Shown here one piece after another: positions 35,725 through 44,960 of a stretch of 64,000 nt of DNA. The stretch is from NCBI GenBank assembly GCA_001898995.1, contig MKVZ01000006.1, forward strand, positions 178,715 to 242,714, read 5' to 3'. The notes beneath the pieces are model-generated. The model had not been told where the DNA came from. It was given only the letters and a program-made list of their open reading frames with translations, and searched no databases. Source of the stretch: Rhizobiales bacterium 63-22. Its GTDB lineage: Bacteria; Pseudomonadota; Alphaproteobacteria; Rhizobiales; Rhizobiaceae. The position numbers and the translations under genes are program-made. Every line of letters starts with the position of its first letter. The stretch's first letter is position 1.

Positions 35725-36906
35725 ATGGCAGAAATCCCGTCTTCATACGCATTCCCCCCTCCGTCCCGCCTGTTGCGGCTTGGTTTCGTCGGTGGTGGCG
35801 ATGGCGCGATGATCGGCGCCGTGCATGCCAACGGCGCTCGATTGTCCAACCGCTGGAGGATATGTGCCGGCGCACTTTCTTCCGATCCGGACCGCGCGCG
35901 TCGCTCCGGCCGCGCATGGATGCTCGGTGACGACCGTACCTATACCGACTTTCGAGAGATGGCGCGATGCGAGGCGGAGCACCCCGACGGTATAGACGCC
36001 GTTGTGATCGCCACGCCGAACCATCTGCATCATGCGATCGCATCGGCATTTCTGGATGCGGGGATCGATATCATCTCCGACAAGCCGCTGACCACCAATC
36101 TTGATGACGCGGTCGATCTCCTGCGCCGCCAGCAGGCAAGCGGTCTGGTTTTTGGCGTCACTTATGCTTACGCGTCCCATGCCATGGTACGGCAGGCCCG
36201 CGAGATGATCCGCGCCGGTCTTCTGGGAGATATCCGCCAGATTCATGTCGAATATTTTCAGGAATGGGCGGCCCGCCTGACGGATCGTGACGGCGAACGC
36301 CCCTGGCGTCTTGACCCTGCCAAAGTGGGGGCGTCATTCACGGTCGGAGATATCGGCACCCATGCCATGCATCTCGCCTGTTTTGCCACGGGCAAGGAAC
36401 TCGAACAGGTGCGGGCGCTCTTCTGCGTTTCCGGCGCACCCAAATCGCTGGAAGATACCGCCTTCATGAATCTGCGTTTCGAGGGCGGTGTGCCGGGAAC
36501 GCTGATGGTGTCGCAGGCGGCCGCAGGAACGCACTGCGGTCTGCGGATCCGAGTCTTCGGCAGTCTTGCCGGGCTGGAGTGGCATCAGGAGAAGCCAGAA
36601 TATCTCTCGTTTAACCCGCTGGATGCGCCGGCCCAGATCATCAGCCGTGGCTATGGCGCGGGCATGATGCCTGCGGCGGAGCGCTTTGTACGCATGCCGC
36701 GCGGCCAGCCGGAAGCGCTCACTGACGCCTGGGCAAACCTCTACACGGAATTCGCCGTGGCAATCGATGCGCGGCGCTCGGGCAGAACGCTTCCCGAAGG
36801 GCTGCTCGCCTATCCCGATGTTGTCGATGGCGCGAAAGGGGTGAAGTTCGTACAGGCGGCAGTCCAGTCTAACGCGACCGGCGAGTGGGTGGATTGCAGG
36901 CTGTAA
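35725..36906 (+). CDS. Gfo/Idh/MocA-family dehydrogenase (1 of 4 in locus)
   Basis: 393 residues. NAD-binding Rossmann fold LRLGFVGGGDGAMIGAVH (~residues 17-34), then AVVIATPNHLHHAIASAFLDAG, IISDKPLTTN (the KP catalytic lysine region) and GDIGTHAMHLACF (active-site Asp/His). ATG 35725 (MAEIPSSYAF) is preferred over one 54 bp upstream because AGAGAG precedes it and it is nearer the fold. Likely oxidises an inositol or derivative to a keto form; which isomer is unknown. MocA of rhizopine catabolism belongs to this family. Confidence 0.88.
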   Translation: MAEIPSSYAFPPPSRLLRLGFVGGGDGAMIGAVHANGARLSNRWRICAGALSSDPDRARRSGRAWMLGDDRTYTDFREMARCEAEHPDGIDAVVIATPNHLHHAIASAFLDAGIDIISDKPLTTNLDDAVDLLRRQQASGLVFGVTYAYASHAMVRQAREMIRAGLLGDIRQIHVEYFQEWAARLTDRDGERPWRLDPAKVGASFTVGDIGTHAMHLACFATGKELEQVRALFCVSGAPKSLEDTAFMNLRFEGGVPGTLMVSQAAAGTHCGLRIRVFGSLAGLEWHQEKPEYLSFNPLDAPAQIISRGYGAGMMPAAERFVRMPRGQPEALTDAWANLYTEFAVAIDARRSGRTLPEGLLAYPDVVDGAKGVKFVQAAVQSNATGEWVDCRL

Positions 36907-37021
36907 CGCGGAACAAACCTACGCGATCAATCGCGCCCTGATCGCGGAATAAAAGCTTCGCATATTTCATATGATCTTCGGGCCTGAAGTGGTGGCAGCG
37001 CTGAAACGACAGGGAATAAAT

Positions 37022-38941
37022 ATGAAAAAAACCTTTGACGTAATCACGATCGGTCGCTCCAGCGTTGATCTGTATGGCGCGCAGATCGGGGGGCGCCTGG
37101 AAGACATGGGATCGTTCCGGAAATACATTGGCGGCAGTCCGACAAACATTGCGTGCGGCGCGGCGCGTCTCGGATTGAAAAGCGCGGTCATCACGCGGGT
37201 CGGTGACGAACATATGGGCCGTTTCATCCGTGAGGAACTCATCCGGGAAGGAGTCGATGTCCGTGGGGTGATCACGGACAGCCAGCGGCTGACGGCTCTC
37301 GTTCTTCTCGGGATTCGAGACGAAGAGCATTTCCCGTTGATTTTCTATCGCGAGAACTGCGCCGACATGGCACTCGCCGAGGAGGATATAGACGAGGCAT
37401 TCATCGGTGAGGCACGGGCGCTTGTCGCAACCGGCACGCACCTGTCGCATCCCGCGACTGAATCGGCTGTCCTGAAGGCCGTGCGGCTGGCTCGTGAACA
37501 TGGAGGCAAAACCGCCTTGGACATCGACTATCGCCCCAATCTGTGGGGGGTTGCGGGACATGGCGACGGTGAAAGCAGGTTCGTTGAAAGCCGCAAGGTG
37601 ACGCAGAAGTTGCAAGCGACGCTTGGCCTTTTCGATCTGATCGTGGGTACGGAGGAAGAGTTTCATATAGCGGGTGGGTCGACAAACACTGTCGAGGCAT
37701 TGCGGACAGTGCGCGATATCTCCGGTGCAACGCTTGTCTGCAAGCGCGGCGCGAGAGGGGCTGTGGCATTTGCCGGCGCCATCCCTGACGATCTGGACCA
37801 GGGGGAGAGCGGCCCCGGTTTTCCGATCGAAGTCTTCAACGTTCTGGGAGCCGGAGACGGATTTTTCGCGGGCCTCCTCAAAGGGTGGCTCGATGGCGAG
37901 TCATGGGGGAAGATATTGGAATACGCCAATGCCTGCGGGGCCTTCGCCGTCAGCCGCCACGGATGCACACCGGCCTATCCTTCGCTGGAGGAATTGAATG
38001 TTTTCCTCCGCCGTGGCGTGGTGCGGCCCGATCTTCGCAACGATGCCGAGATGGAGCAGCTTCACTGGTCTACCAACAGGAAGGGAAACTGGTCGACGAT
38101 GCGGGTGTTCGCTTTCGATCATCGTCTCCAGCTCGAACAGATGGAAGGCTACAGCCCCGACCGGGGAAGCCGCTTCAAGGAACTTTGCCTGAAAGCCGCG
38201 TTGCAGGTACAGGCTGGCCGGCCGGGTTACGGCATATTATGCGATAATCGTATTGGACGCCGCGCGCTTCACGCAGCGTCGGGCACGGGGCTATGGATCG
38301 GACGACCCTGCGAATGGCCGGGATCGCGGCCGCTGGAGTTTGAACCGGAACTAGGCCTTGATTGCGGAGGCCTCGAAGAATGGCCCCGCGATAACGTGGT
38401 GAAGGTGCTGTGTTATTGTCATCCCGACGATGATGCTGAAATGCGCAGATTGCAGGAAGAAAATGTCAAAAGGCTGTTTCAGGCGTCCCGGCGCAACGGA
38501 CTGGAGTTCCTTCTTGAGATCATCCCATCCAAGGTTGGCGCGGTGGACGACACCACGACTGCGGTTCTGATCGAGCGGTTCTACGCGACGGGTGTCTATC
38601 CGGACTGGTGGAAGCTGGAGCCGATGAAAACCGAAACCGCGTGGTCGAATGCCGTGGCCGCAATTAAAAGCAATGACCGTCATACGAGAGGAATTGTCGT
38701 CCTTGGTCTTGATGCTTCGGAAGAGACACTTGCAGCTTCCTTCGAGGTCGCGGCGGCCCATGATCTCGTGAAAGGTTTTGCCGTCGGACGCACGATATTC
38801 GGCGATGTCGCCCGCCGCTGGTTCGGAGGCGGGCTCGACGAAGCAACCGCGGTTTCCGAGATGGCAGGCCGATACGGCAGGCTTTGCAGGATATGGGATG
38901 AGGCAAGGGAAAAATGTTCTCCGCAGTTACTACAGAGTTAG
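37022..38941 (+). CDS. iolC: IolC-DUF2090 fusion: 5-dehydro-2-deoxygluconokinase with aldolase-like domain
   Basis: 639 residues in two parts. Residues ~1-330 are a PfkB sugar kinase (DVITIGRSSVDLYG, FRKYIGGSPTNIACGAARLG, NVLGAGDGFFAGLLKGW with the catalytic Asp). Residues ~345-635 are DUF2090 (MRVFAFDHRLQLEQM, YGILCDNRIGRRAL, LLEIIPSK), related to the IolJ-type aldolase. The kinase phosphorylates 5-dehydro-2-deoxygluconate; the second domain probably splits the product to DHAP and malonate semialdehyde. Start ATG 37022 has AGGGA six bases before it. This fusion is common in alphaproteobacteria. Confidence 0.92.
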   Translation: MKKTFDVITIGRSSVDLYGAQIGGRLEDMGSFRKYIGGSPTNIACGAARLGLKSAVITRVGDEHMGRFIREELIREGVDVRGVITDSQRLTALVLLGIRDEEHFPLIFYRENCADMALAEEDIDEAFIGEARALVATGTHLSHPATESAVLKAVRLAREHGGKTALDIDYRPNLWGVAGHGDGESRFVESRKVTQKLQATLGLFDLIVGTEEEFHIAGGSTNTVEALRTVRDISGATLVCKRGARGAVAFAGAIPDDLDQGESGPGFPIEVFNVLGAGDGFFAGLLKGWLDGESWGKILEYANACGAFAVSRHGCTPAYPSLEELNVFLRRGVVRPDLRNDAEMEQLHWSTNRKGNWSTMRVFAFDHRLQLEQMEGYSPDRGSRFKELCLKAALQVQAGRPGYGILCDNRIGRRALHAASGTGLWIGRPCEWPGSRPLEFEPELGLDCGGLEEWPRDNVVKVLCYCHPDDDAEMRRLQEENVKRLFQASRRNGLEFLLEIIPSKVGAVDDTTTAVLIERFYATGVYPDWWKLEPMKTETAWSNAVAAIKSNDRHTRGIVVLGLDASEETLAASFEVAAAHDLVKGFAVGRTIFGDVARRWFGGGLDEATAVSEMAGRYGRLCRIWDEAREKCSPQLLQS

Positions 38942-39038
38942 GTCCGCTGCATGGCGCGGCGGCGCCGACGGTGGACCGGACGCAACCGGTCCGTTCTCGC
39001 TGACGGCTATATGAACGGCAAAAGTCTGGGAGTGTGTT

Positions 39039-39845
39039 ATGCCCGATCTTCTTCGCAAACCGCTTGGTACGCATGGCAAGGTGCATGAAATAACCGCAGA
39101 GTCGGCCGGATGGCGATATGTGGGTTTTTCCCTGTACCGGCTTTCGGAAGGCGAAACCGTACGGGAATTCACAGGCTCCAGCGAAGTTATTCTTGTCATG
39201 GTGGAAGGCAAGGCCTCCTTCACGGCCGCAGGGCTGGATTGGGGTGTGCTGGGCGATCGCATGAACGTATTCGAAAAGACGCCCCCACATTCTCTCTATG
39301 TCCCGAACGGGGAAGACTGGCAGGCTGTGGCTGTTACAGACTGCACGATTGCAGTCTGTTCCGCTCCCGGAATGAATGGTCACAAGGCGCGCCGCATCGG
39401 TCCGGACGGGATATCGTTGACGGAACGGGGCAAGGGGACAAATACCCGCTATATCAACAATATCGCCATGGAGCAGGACGACTATTGCGATAGCCTGCTT
39501 GTGACCGAAGTGTTCACTCCGGCCGGTCACTGGTCCAGCTATCCCAGTCACCGTCATGACGAGAACGATTTCCCCCGTATCACATATCTCGAGGAGACCT
39601 ATTACCACCGTCTCAATCCACCGGACGGATTCGGTGTCCAGCGCGTCTATACCGACAACGGCGACCTCGACGAGACAATGGCCGTAAAAAATGGCGATGT
39701 CGTTCTCGTTCCACGCGGCCATCATCCTTGTGGGGCACCTTACGGGTTCGAGATGTATTATCTGAATGTGATGGCCGGACCATTGCGCAAATGGCGGTTC
39801 GTTCCCGATCCGGCGATGCAATGGATCATGGAAAGAGATGGCTGA
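39039..39845 (+). CDS. iolB: 5-deoxy-glucuronate isomerase
   Basis: 268 residues, two-cupin IolB. Hallmarks: FEKTPPHSLYVPNG, WSSYPSHRHDEND (metal-binding His/Glu cluster, ~residues 165-177), YLEETYYHRLNPPDGFGVQRVYTD and VPRGHHPCGAPYGFEMYYLNVMAG. It converts 5-deoxy-glucuronate to 5-dehydro-2-deoxygluconate, the IolC substrate. GGGAG lies upstream of ATG 39039. In the same forward operon as IolC. Confidence 0.95.
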   Translation: MPDLLRKPLGTHGKVHEITAESAGWRYVGFSLYRLSEGETVREFTGSSEVILVMVEGKASFTAAGLDWGVLGDRMNVFEKTPPHSLYVPNGEDWQAVAVTDCTIAVCSAPGMNGHKARRIGPDGISLTERGKGTNTRYINNIAMEQDDYCDSLLVTEVFTPAGHWSSYPSHRHDENDFPRITYLEETYYHRLNPPDGFGVQRVYTDNGDLDETMAVKNGDVVLVPRGHHPCGAPYGFEMYYLNVMAGPLRKWRFVPDPAMQWIMERDG

Positions 39846-39940
39846 ATCAAGATACCGGGATCGCGCGGCCAGATATCGGGGCCCCGCTCCGGTTCATCGA
39901 GAAAAGAAACGTTTCGTTCTGCGGCACCAGAGGACAGATC

Positions 39941-40939
39941 ATGGAGAGTATCGGAATCGGCATCATCGGGGCGGGCGTGATGGGAGCGGAGCATGCGCGC
40001 ATCATTGCCAACGAGGTTTCGGGCGTACGTCTGGTATGCGTAGCCGATGCGGACATCGGGCGGGCGGAAATGGCGGCGCATGGCGCGAAAGCAGTGACCG
40101 ATGCGGATGCGCTGATACACGATCCCTCGGTAGATGCAGTACTTGTGGCCTCACCCGATGCGACACATCACCGGCTGGTGCTCGCCGCCATAGAAGCCGG
40201 CAAGCCGGTCCTCTGCGAAAAGCCGTTGGCCGGCAATGCCGCGCAATGTCTGGAAATCGTGGAAGCGGAGAGCCGGTCTGGACGCTGGCTGGTGCAGACC
40301 GGATTCATGCGGCGGTTCGATCCGGCTTATCGCGAGATGAAGACCGCGATAGACGGCAAGACGCTCGGTGACGTGCGCATTCTGCATTGCCAGCATCGCA
40401 ATGCCAGCGCACCGGCATGGTTCACGGGCGCAATGGCAATTACCAACTCGCTTGTGCATGAAATCGATGTCTGCCGCTGGCTGCTCTCGACGGAATATAA
40501 AGCCGTCACGGTCATTTCCGGCAAGGCGGAGAGTGCCGAAACGGGGGACCCGGCGTTGTTCGTCTTCGAGACGGAAGCCGGCGGTCTGGTGTCGGCAGAG
40601 ATATTCATGAATGCCGGCTACGGCTACCATGTCCATGCCGAGGCCGTTTGCGCCAGCGGCACGGTCGGCATGGCGCATCCCGCGCTGACCCGGACACGAT
40701 GCAACGGGGCGGAGAATGCGGGCTTCCCCGAGAACTGGATTCCGCGTTTCCGCGATGCCTATCGCATTCAGGATCAGGCGTGGATCGACGGCATTCGCAA
40801 TGGCACACCTCCGGCTGACGCTTCGACGGCGTGGGACGGGCTGGTCGCGACCTGTATCGCCGATCAGATCGTCGAAGCGCTGGCGACGGGCCGGCATGCG
40901 ACATTCAAGCTGCCGCCCCGGCCGCGATCCATGGCCTGA
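39941..40939 (+). CDS. inositol 2-dehydrogenase-like Gfo/Idh protein (2 of 4)
   Basis: 332 residues: IGIGIIGAGVMGAEHARII (NAD motif), AVLVASPDATHHRLVLAAIEAGKPVLCEKPLAGN, GFMRRFDPAYREMK and TNSLVHEIDVCRWLL with the catalytic Asp/His pair. GFMRRFDPAY is characteristic of IolG. ATG 39941 (MESIGIG) with AGAGGA upstream; the frame runs back into iolB but that part is out of its reading. Last gene of the forward operon. It should oxidise myo-inositol or scyllo/D-chiro isomers to an inosose. Confidence 0.88.
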   Translation: MESIGIGIIGAGVMGAEHARIIANEVSGVRLVCVADADIGRAEMAAHGAKAVTDADALIHDPSVDAVLVASPDATHHRLVLAAIEAGKPVLCEKPLAGNAAQCLEIVEAESRSGRWLVQTGFMRRFDPAYREMKTAIDGKTLGDVRILHCQHRNASAPAWFTGAMAITNSLVHEIDVCRWLLSTEYKAVTVISGKAESAETGDPALFVFETEAGGLVSAEIFMNAGYGYHVHAEAVCASGTVGMAHPALTRTRCNGAENAGFPENWIPRFRDAYRIQDQAWIDGIRNGTPPADASTAWDGLVATCIADQIVEALATGRHATFKLPPRPRSMA

Positions 40940-41040
40940 CAGGATCGGTATGGCCTGCGGCCAATTCTGGTTTCATAGACGGATGGTGGTAAGCCAGCGT
41001 AATAAAATACCGGGCGTCTTATCTTTCGTGCGGGGCATTA

Positions 41041-41925
41041 TCATTTTCTTGAGGCCACGCCTGTGACGGTCGGAATACGGGGTGCCGCATGGTTTTGTTG
41101 AACCCGCGCCGCCACGGCGACGACCAGAGCTTGCGCGAGGCACATGGGTGCAGCAAGCGAGCGTGAGAATGTGTAGTCGTGTTCCGGAACGGCGAAAAGC
41201 ACGCGCGCGGATTTGGCCAGCGGCGAAAGCGTGCTGTCCGAGATGGCGACGATCTCCACGCCGTTGCGGCCTGCCTCCTCGACGATGTTTACGACCTCAT
41301 TGGCATAGGAACGAAATGATACGGCGACCAGCACATCCCCGTCGCGCATCGTGCGCGCCATATGGGTGGCGAGGCCGCCAGCCGCGCTGAGCAGCACGCA
41401 ACGTTTGCCCAGCATGGTGAGGACATAGCGCAGGAGTTCCACGACGGGTTCGGAACGCAACTGTCCGAGCAGATAGACCGTGTCCGCCTTGAACAGGGTG
41501 TCGGCGGCATAAGTCAGATCTTCCTGCGAAATGTCGTTCAGCAATTCCTGAAGGGAGGCGATGTCGCGCGCCACCAGTTCGCGCAGAAAGCCGACCTCGG
41601 AATGATCTGCGCTGTCGCGCAATTCGGTCTCCAGCGCCTTGACGCGCGCCTCGAAGCCGGGCGCGGCAGTGGCCAGCCTCCGCTGGAAAAGAACCTGCAA
41701 TTCCTTGAAGCCCTTGTAGCCGAGCGATTGCGCGAAGCGCACGAAGCTGGAGGCATGGATTCCGCATCTGTCGGCGATGGCGTTCACCGACTGCACCGCC
41801 ACGTCGTTCGGATTCTGTGTCAGGAAAACGGAGATGCGCTGATAGGTCCGGCTCATCTGATCATGCTGTTGGTGGATGAGCCTGATCAGCTCTTCATAGT
41901 CTCGCGGGGGGATGCCTGACGCCAT
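41041..41925 (-). CDS. RpiR-family regulator of the inositol locus
   Basis: 294 residues. N-terminal HTH_6 (VQSVNAIADRCGIHASSFVRFAQSLGYKGFKELQ, ~residues 40-75) and C-terminal SIS sugar-phosphate domain (VYLLGQLRSEPVVELLRYVLTMLG, VLVAVSFRSYANEVVNIVEEA). The frame extends to 41973, through the operator; GGAG six bases before ATG 41925 (MASGIPPRDY) marks the start. Alphaproteobacterial iol loci are commonly repressed by an RpiR-type IolR relieved by a phosphorylated pathway intermediate; the perfect palindrome before this gene indicates autoregulation. Confidence 0.9.
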   Translation of the reverse strand: MASGIPPRDYEELIRLIHQQHDQMSRTYQRISVFLTQNPNDVAVQSVNAIADRCGIHASSFVRFAQSLGYKGFKELQVLFQRRLATAAPGFEARVKALETELRDSADHSEVGFLRELVARDIASLQELLNDISQEDLTYAADTLFKADTVYLLGQLRSEPVVELLRYVLTMLGKRCVLLSAAGGLATHMARTMRDGDVLVAVSFRSYANEVVNIVEEAGRNGVEIVAISDSTLSPLAKSARVLFAVPEHDYTFSRSLAAPMCLAQALVVAVAARVQQNHAAPRIPTVTGVASRK

Positions 41926-41948
41926 GCAATTCTCCATTGTCCTTATTT

Positions 41949-41964
41949 TGCAATAAATATTGCA
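41949..41964. promoter_or_regulatory. RpiR-type operator upstream of the regulator gene
   Basis: TGCAAT-AAAT-ATTGCA, a perfect 6-4-6 palindrome 24 bp before the chosen regulator start. Same pattern at 47425-47440 and, imperfectly, at 32419-32434. Confidence 0.75.
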
Positions 41965-42056
41965 GGAAGCCAAGCGAGGAGGCGGTATCCGTCAATAAAA
42001 AGGGCGCCCGGCTCATGCCGGGCGCAAGAAGGCGATCGGTTCGCCCTGGGAGACGA

Positions 42057-43184
42057 TCAGCATGGCACGCTCATCCATTGCCGGGCTTTCGAGGAGTTCT
42101 GGATGGTTTCGACCAGAGTCTGGATGCGAAGGCCGGCAGCGAAGCCGAACGGTTCGGGAATCTCGCCGGCGATGGCGCGCATGAAGCCCTGGATCTCGAT
42201 CGCCTTCAGGTCGTTGAAGCCGAGCTGATGGCCCGGCGCCACGCAGAAGCGGCCATAAGGCGTGTGGTCCGGCGCGGCCTCGATCCGGCGGAAACCCCGG
42301 CGTCCCGACGCATCGGCGGTCGAATAGAAATGCAACTCGTTGAAACGTTCCTGCGTGAAGGCGAGCGCGCCTTTCGTGCCGTAGATTTCGAAGTCGTGCT
42401 GCATCTTTCTGCCGGTGGCGATCCAGTTGCCTTCGATGGACCCTTGCGCACCGTTGGCGAATCGCAGGAAAGCACGGCCCACGTCATCGACCTCGACCTT
42501 GCGTGTCCCGCCGCCCTTTCCATCGGGGCGTTCGGCGATCATCGTGATGCAATCGCCCATGACGTCGGTTATCGGGCCGAGCAGGAATTCCGCCGTCGCC
42601 AGCGCGTGGCTGCCGATATCGGCCAGCGCGCCGCCGCCCGCCGGATCGTGACGGAAGGTGAAGGGGCCTGTGGCGTCGGCCATGTAGTCTTCGGCATGCA
42701 GGCCGCGATAGCCGCGAATTTCGCCCAGTTCGCCGGCTGCGATCATCTGGCGTGCCAGCCGCAGCATCGGATTGCAGAGATAGTTGAAGCCTACCTGCGT
42801 GACGACGCCCCTGGCCTTGGCGGCCTGCGCCATTTCGCGGGCGTCGGCAGCCAATGGGGCGAGCGGTTTCTCGCAATAGACATGCTTGCCCGCCGCGATG
42901 GCCGCCAGCGCCATTTCCTTGTGCAGGGCGTTGGGCGCGGTAATGTCGATCAGGTCGATCTCCGGGTCGGCGACCAGCGTGCGCCAGTCGGCGGTCGCGT
43001 GCCCGAAGCCGAAATCCGCCGCCGCACGTTCGGCGGCATCCTGCGTCACGTCGGCGACCGTATGCAATTCGATCCGGTAGGGAAGGTCGAAGACCTTTTG
43101 CGCCGAGGCGAAGCCGAACACATGGGTCTTGCCCATGAAGCCCGTGCCGATGAGGCCGATGCGGAGTATTGCTTTTCTAGACAT
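42057..43184 (-). CDS. Gfo/Idh/MocA-family dehydrogenase (3 of 4)
   Basis: 375 residues: LRIGLIGTGFMGKTHVFGFASA, IDITAPNALHKEMALAAIAAGKHVYCEKPLAP, GFNYLCNPMLRLARQMI, and GGALADIGSHALATAEFL (catalytic region). The AxxKxxxCEKPL text and GALADIGSHA resemble proteins annotated as scyllo-inositol or related dehydrogenases, and oxidoreductases next to HpaI aldolases; substrate unknown. ATG 43184 overlaps the preceding gene by 8 bp. It is the last gene of the leftward operon, 84 bp before the separately controlled regulator. Confidence 0.88.
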   Translation of the reverse strand: MSRKAILRIGLIGTGFMGKTHVFGFASAQKVFDLPYRIELHTVADVTQDAAERAAADFGFGHATADWRTLVADPEIDLIDITAPNALHKEMALAAIAAGKHVYCEKPLAPLAADAREMAQAAKARGVVTQVGFNYLCNPMLRLARQMIAAGELGEIRGYRGLHAEDYMADATGPFTFRHDPAGGGALADIGSHALATAEFLLGPITDVMGDCITMIAERPDGKGGGTRKVEVDDVGRAFLRFANGAQGSIEGNWIATGRKMQHDFEIYGTKGALAFTQERFNELHFYSTADASGRRGFRRIEAAPDHTPYGRFCVAPGHQLGFNDLKAIEIQGFMRAIAGEIPEPFGFAAGLRIQTLVETIQNSSKARQWMSVPC

Positions 43185-44145
43185 GCGCGAAGTCCCCATT
43201 GACGATCAGATGTGGGTCGATGGTTCCGGCGAGAAAGTTGATCGCGTTCTCAATGGCAGCGATCGCCATTCGCTCGCTACATTCGGCGGTGAGGCCGGCA
43301 ATGTGCGGCGAGAGGATAACGGATTCCCGCGCGAGGAGCGGTGAGTTTCCGGCAGGCGGCTCCTCCTCGAACACATCGACGCCCGCGGCCCCGATCTGCC
43401 CCGTGGCCAGCGCGTCGGCGAGGGCCTGCTCGCACACCACGCCTCCGCGCGCCGTATTGGCGAGGATGACGCCACGCTTCATTTTCGCGATTTCTTCCGC
43501 ACCGATGACGGGCCGGTCACTTCTGGGGATGTGGATCGAGATGAAATCCGCCCAGCCCAGCCCTTCTTCCAGCGAGACCGGCGTCACGCCGCCTTCGGGC
43601 CAGCCGGACTTTTCAAGCAGTGGATCGCATGCCCGCACCTGCATCCCGAAACCGGCGGCCATGCGGGCGAGATGCCGGCCGATGCGGCCATAGCCGAGGA
43701 TCAGGAGATTCTTGCCCGATATCTCCTGCTGCTCCAGCTGGTTGCGCCAGCCCCATCGGCCCGGTTCGCGCACCGCGCGGTCGGCGAGCAGCACCCGCTT
43801 GGCCCCGGCTAGAAGCTGCATCATCGCATGTTCGGCCACCGATACCGAGTTGACGTCGCCGACGATGGTCAGCGCGATGCCGCGTGCATTCAGCGCCGCA
43901 AGGTCCACGGCGTCATAGCCGACGCCGTGGCGCGAGACCACCTTGAGCCGGTCGGCGCGCGCGATCGTCGCCGCCGAAAGCGGCTGCGTGCGCAGGACCA
44001 TCGCGTCCGCCTTGCCGATCAGCGGGGCGTAGGAGGGTTCCGAAATTTCTTCCACGTAATCGACAGTGAAGTTCCGGCTTTCAAGCTGCCGCAACAAGGC
44101 TTCGCCTGAAGGATGCAGCTTTCCGGCCACCAGAAGATGCGGCAT
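43177..44145 (-). CDS. D-isomer-specific 2-hydroxyacid dehydrogenase
   Basis: 322 residues. NAD motif LLILGYGRIGRHLARMAAGFG (~residues 145-165); catalytic Arg in ILANTARGGVVCEQAL, Glu in VDVFEEEPP, His in ILSPHIAGLTAE. Oxidises or forms a 2-hydroxyacid from a 2-keto acid with NAD(P)H. The start ATG 44145 shares one base with the aldolase stop and has AAGGAGG before it, so the two are translationally coupled. A keto-acid route (aldolase plus hydroxyacid dehydrogenase) is not part of the classical iol pathway. Confidence 0.9.
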   Translation of the reverse strand: MPHLLVAGKLHPSGEALLRQLESRNFTVDYVEEISEPSYAPLIGKADAMVLRTQPLSAATIARADRLKVVSRHGVGYDAVDLAALNARGIALTIVGDVNSVSVAEHAMMQLLAGAKRVLLADRAVREPGRWGWRNQLEQQEISGKNLLILGYGRIGRHLARMAAGFGMQVRACDPLLEKSGWPEGGVTPVSLEEGLGWADFISIHIPRSDRPVIGAEEIAKMKRGVILANTARGGVVCEQALADALATGQIGAAGVDVFEEEPPAGNSPLLARESVILSPHIAGLTAECSERMAIAAIENAINFLAGTIDPHLIVNGDFAHV

Positions 44146-44951
44146 CAATAGCCTCCTTCCATCGACTTGGCGGGAGCCGCGCCGGTCAGTTCGCGCCATT
44201 TCGCCACCGAGGCGGAAGCGGCGGCGGCGAGCAGGCGGGAATCGCCGGAAACCGTGGTGAGGTCGAAACCCCATCCGATCGCGCGGGCGGCGTAGTCGGG
44301 CGTCCCGCAATGCAGGCAGGCGCGGACGCCGTTTTTCTTGCAGACCGCGAGGATGCGCTGGATGATTTCGATCATCTCCGGCTCCTCCCGGTCAAAGCCG
44401 GGTGGCAGGCGGCCTTCCTGCGTGCCGAGCGTGAGGTCGGCCGGGCCGACATAAATGCCGTCGATCCCCGGTGTCGCGGCGATTTCCTCCAGATTGTCCA
44501 GTCCCTCGCGGGTTTCGATCATGGCGAGAGCCAGAACCTCGTCATTGGCCGAAACACCGTAGCTTCCATAGGCGAAGGCGGCGCGGGTCGGACCGAAGCT
44601 GCGCTGGCCACGGGGCGGATAACGCATGTAGCTGACGAATTCCGCCGCTTCCGCCGCCGAATTGATCATCGGGCAGATGATCCCTTGCGCGCCGGCGTCG
44701 AGCGCCTTCATGATGATGCCCGGCTCGCGCCATGGCGCGCGGGCCATGACGGTGACGCCGGAAGCGCGCATCGCCTGCATCATCGGCAGGGCGGCGCTAT
44801 AGTCGAGCGCGCCGTGCTGCATGTCGACGGTGACGGAGTCATAGCCCTGCGCCGCCATGATCTCCGCTGTGAAAGCGTTGCCGATGGAAAGCCAGCCGTT
44901 GACGGCAGGGCGGCCTTCAGACCAGATTTTCCTGAGCCTGTTCGTAAACAT
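44145..44951 (-). CDS. HpcH/HpaI-family aldolase
   Basis: 268 residues. Class II pyruvate aldolase features: GYDSVTVDMQHGALDY, ARAPWREPGIIMKALDAGAQGIICPMI, ALAMIETREGLDNLEEI (metal Glu) and DGIYVGPADLTLGTQ (metal Asp). Members cleave 2-keto-3-deoxy acids, such as 2-dehydro-3-deoxyglucarate or 4-hydroxy-2-oxoheptanedioate, to pyruvate and an aldehyde. The aldehyde could feed the aldehyde dehydrogenase encoded 9 bp upstream. Exact substrate not predictable. Confidence 0.9.
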   Translation of the reverse strand: MFTNRLRKIWSEGRPAVNGWLSIGNAFTAEIMAAQGYDSVTVDMQHGALDYSAALPMMQAMRASGVTVMARAPWREPGIIMKALDAGAQGIICPMINSAAEAAEFVSYMRYPPRGQRSFGPTRAAFAYGSYGVSANDEVLALAMIETREGLDNLEEIAATPGIDGIYVGPADLTLGTQEGRLPPGFDREEPEMIEIIQRILAVCKKNGVRACLHCGTPDYAARAIGWGFDLTTVSGDSRLLAAAASASVAKWRELTGAAPAKSMEGGY

Positions 44952-44960
44952 CGGGCCTCC

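Noticed and set aside
41937..43202. 421-codon plus-strand open frame
   Set aside because: Antisense to the Gfo/Idh gene at 42057-43184.
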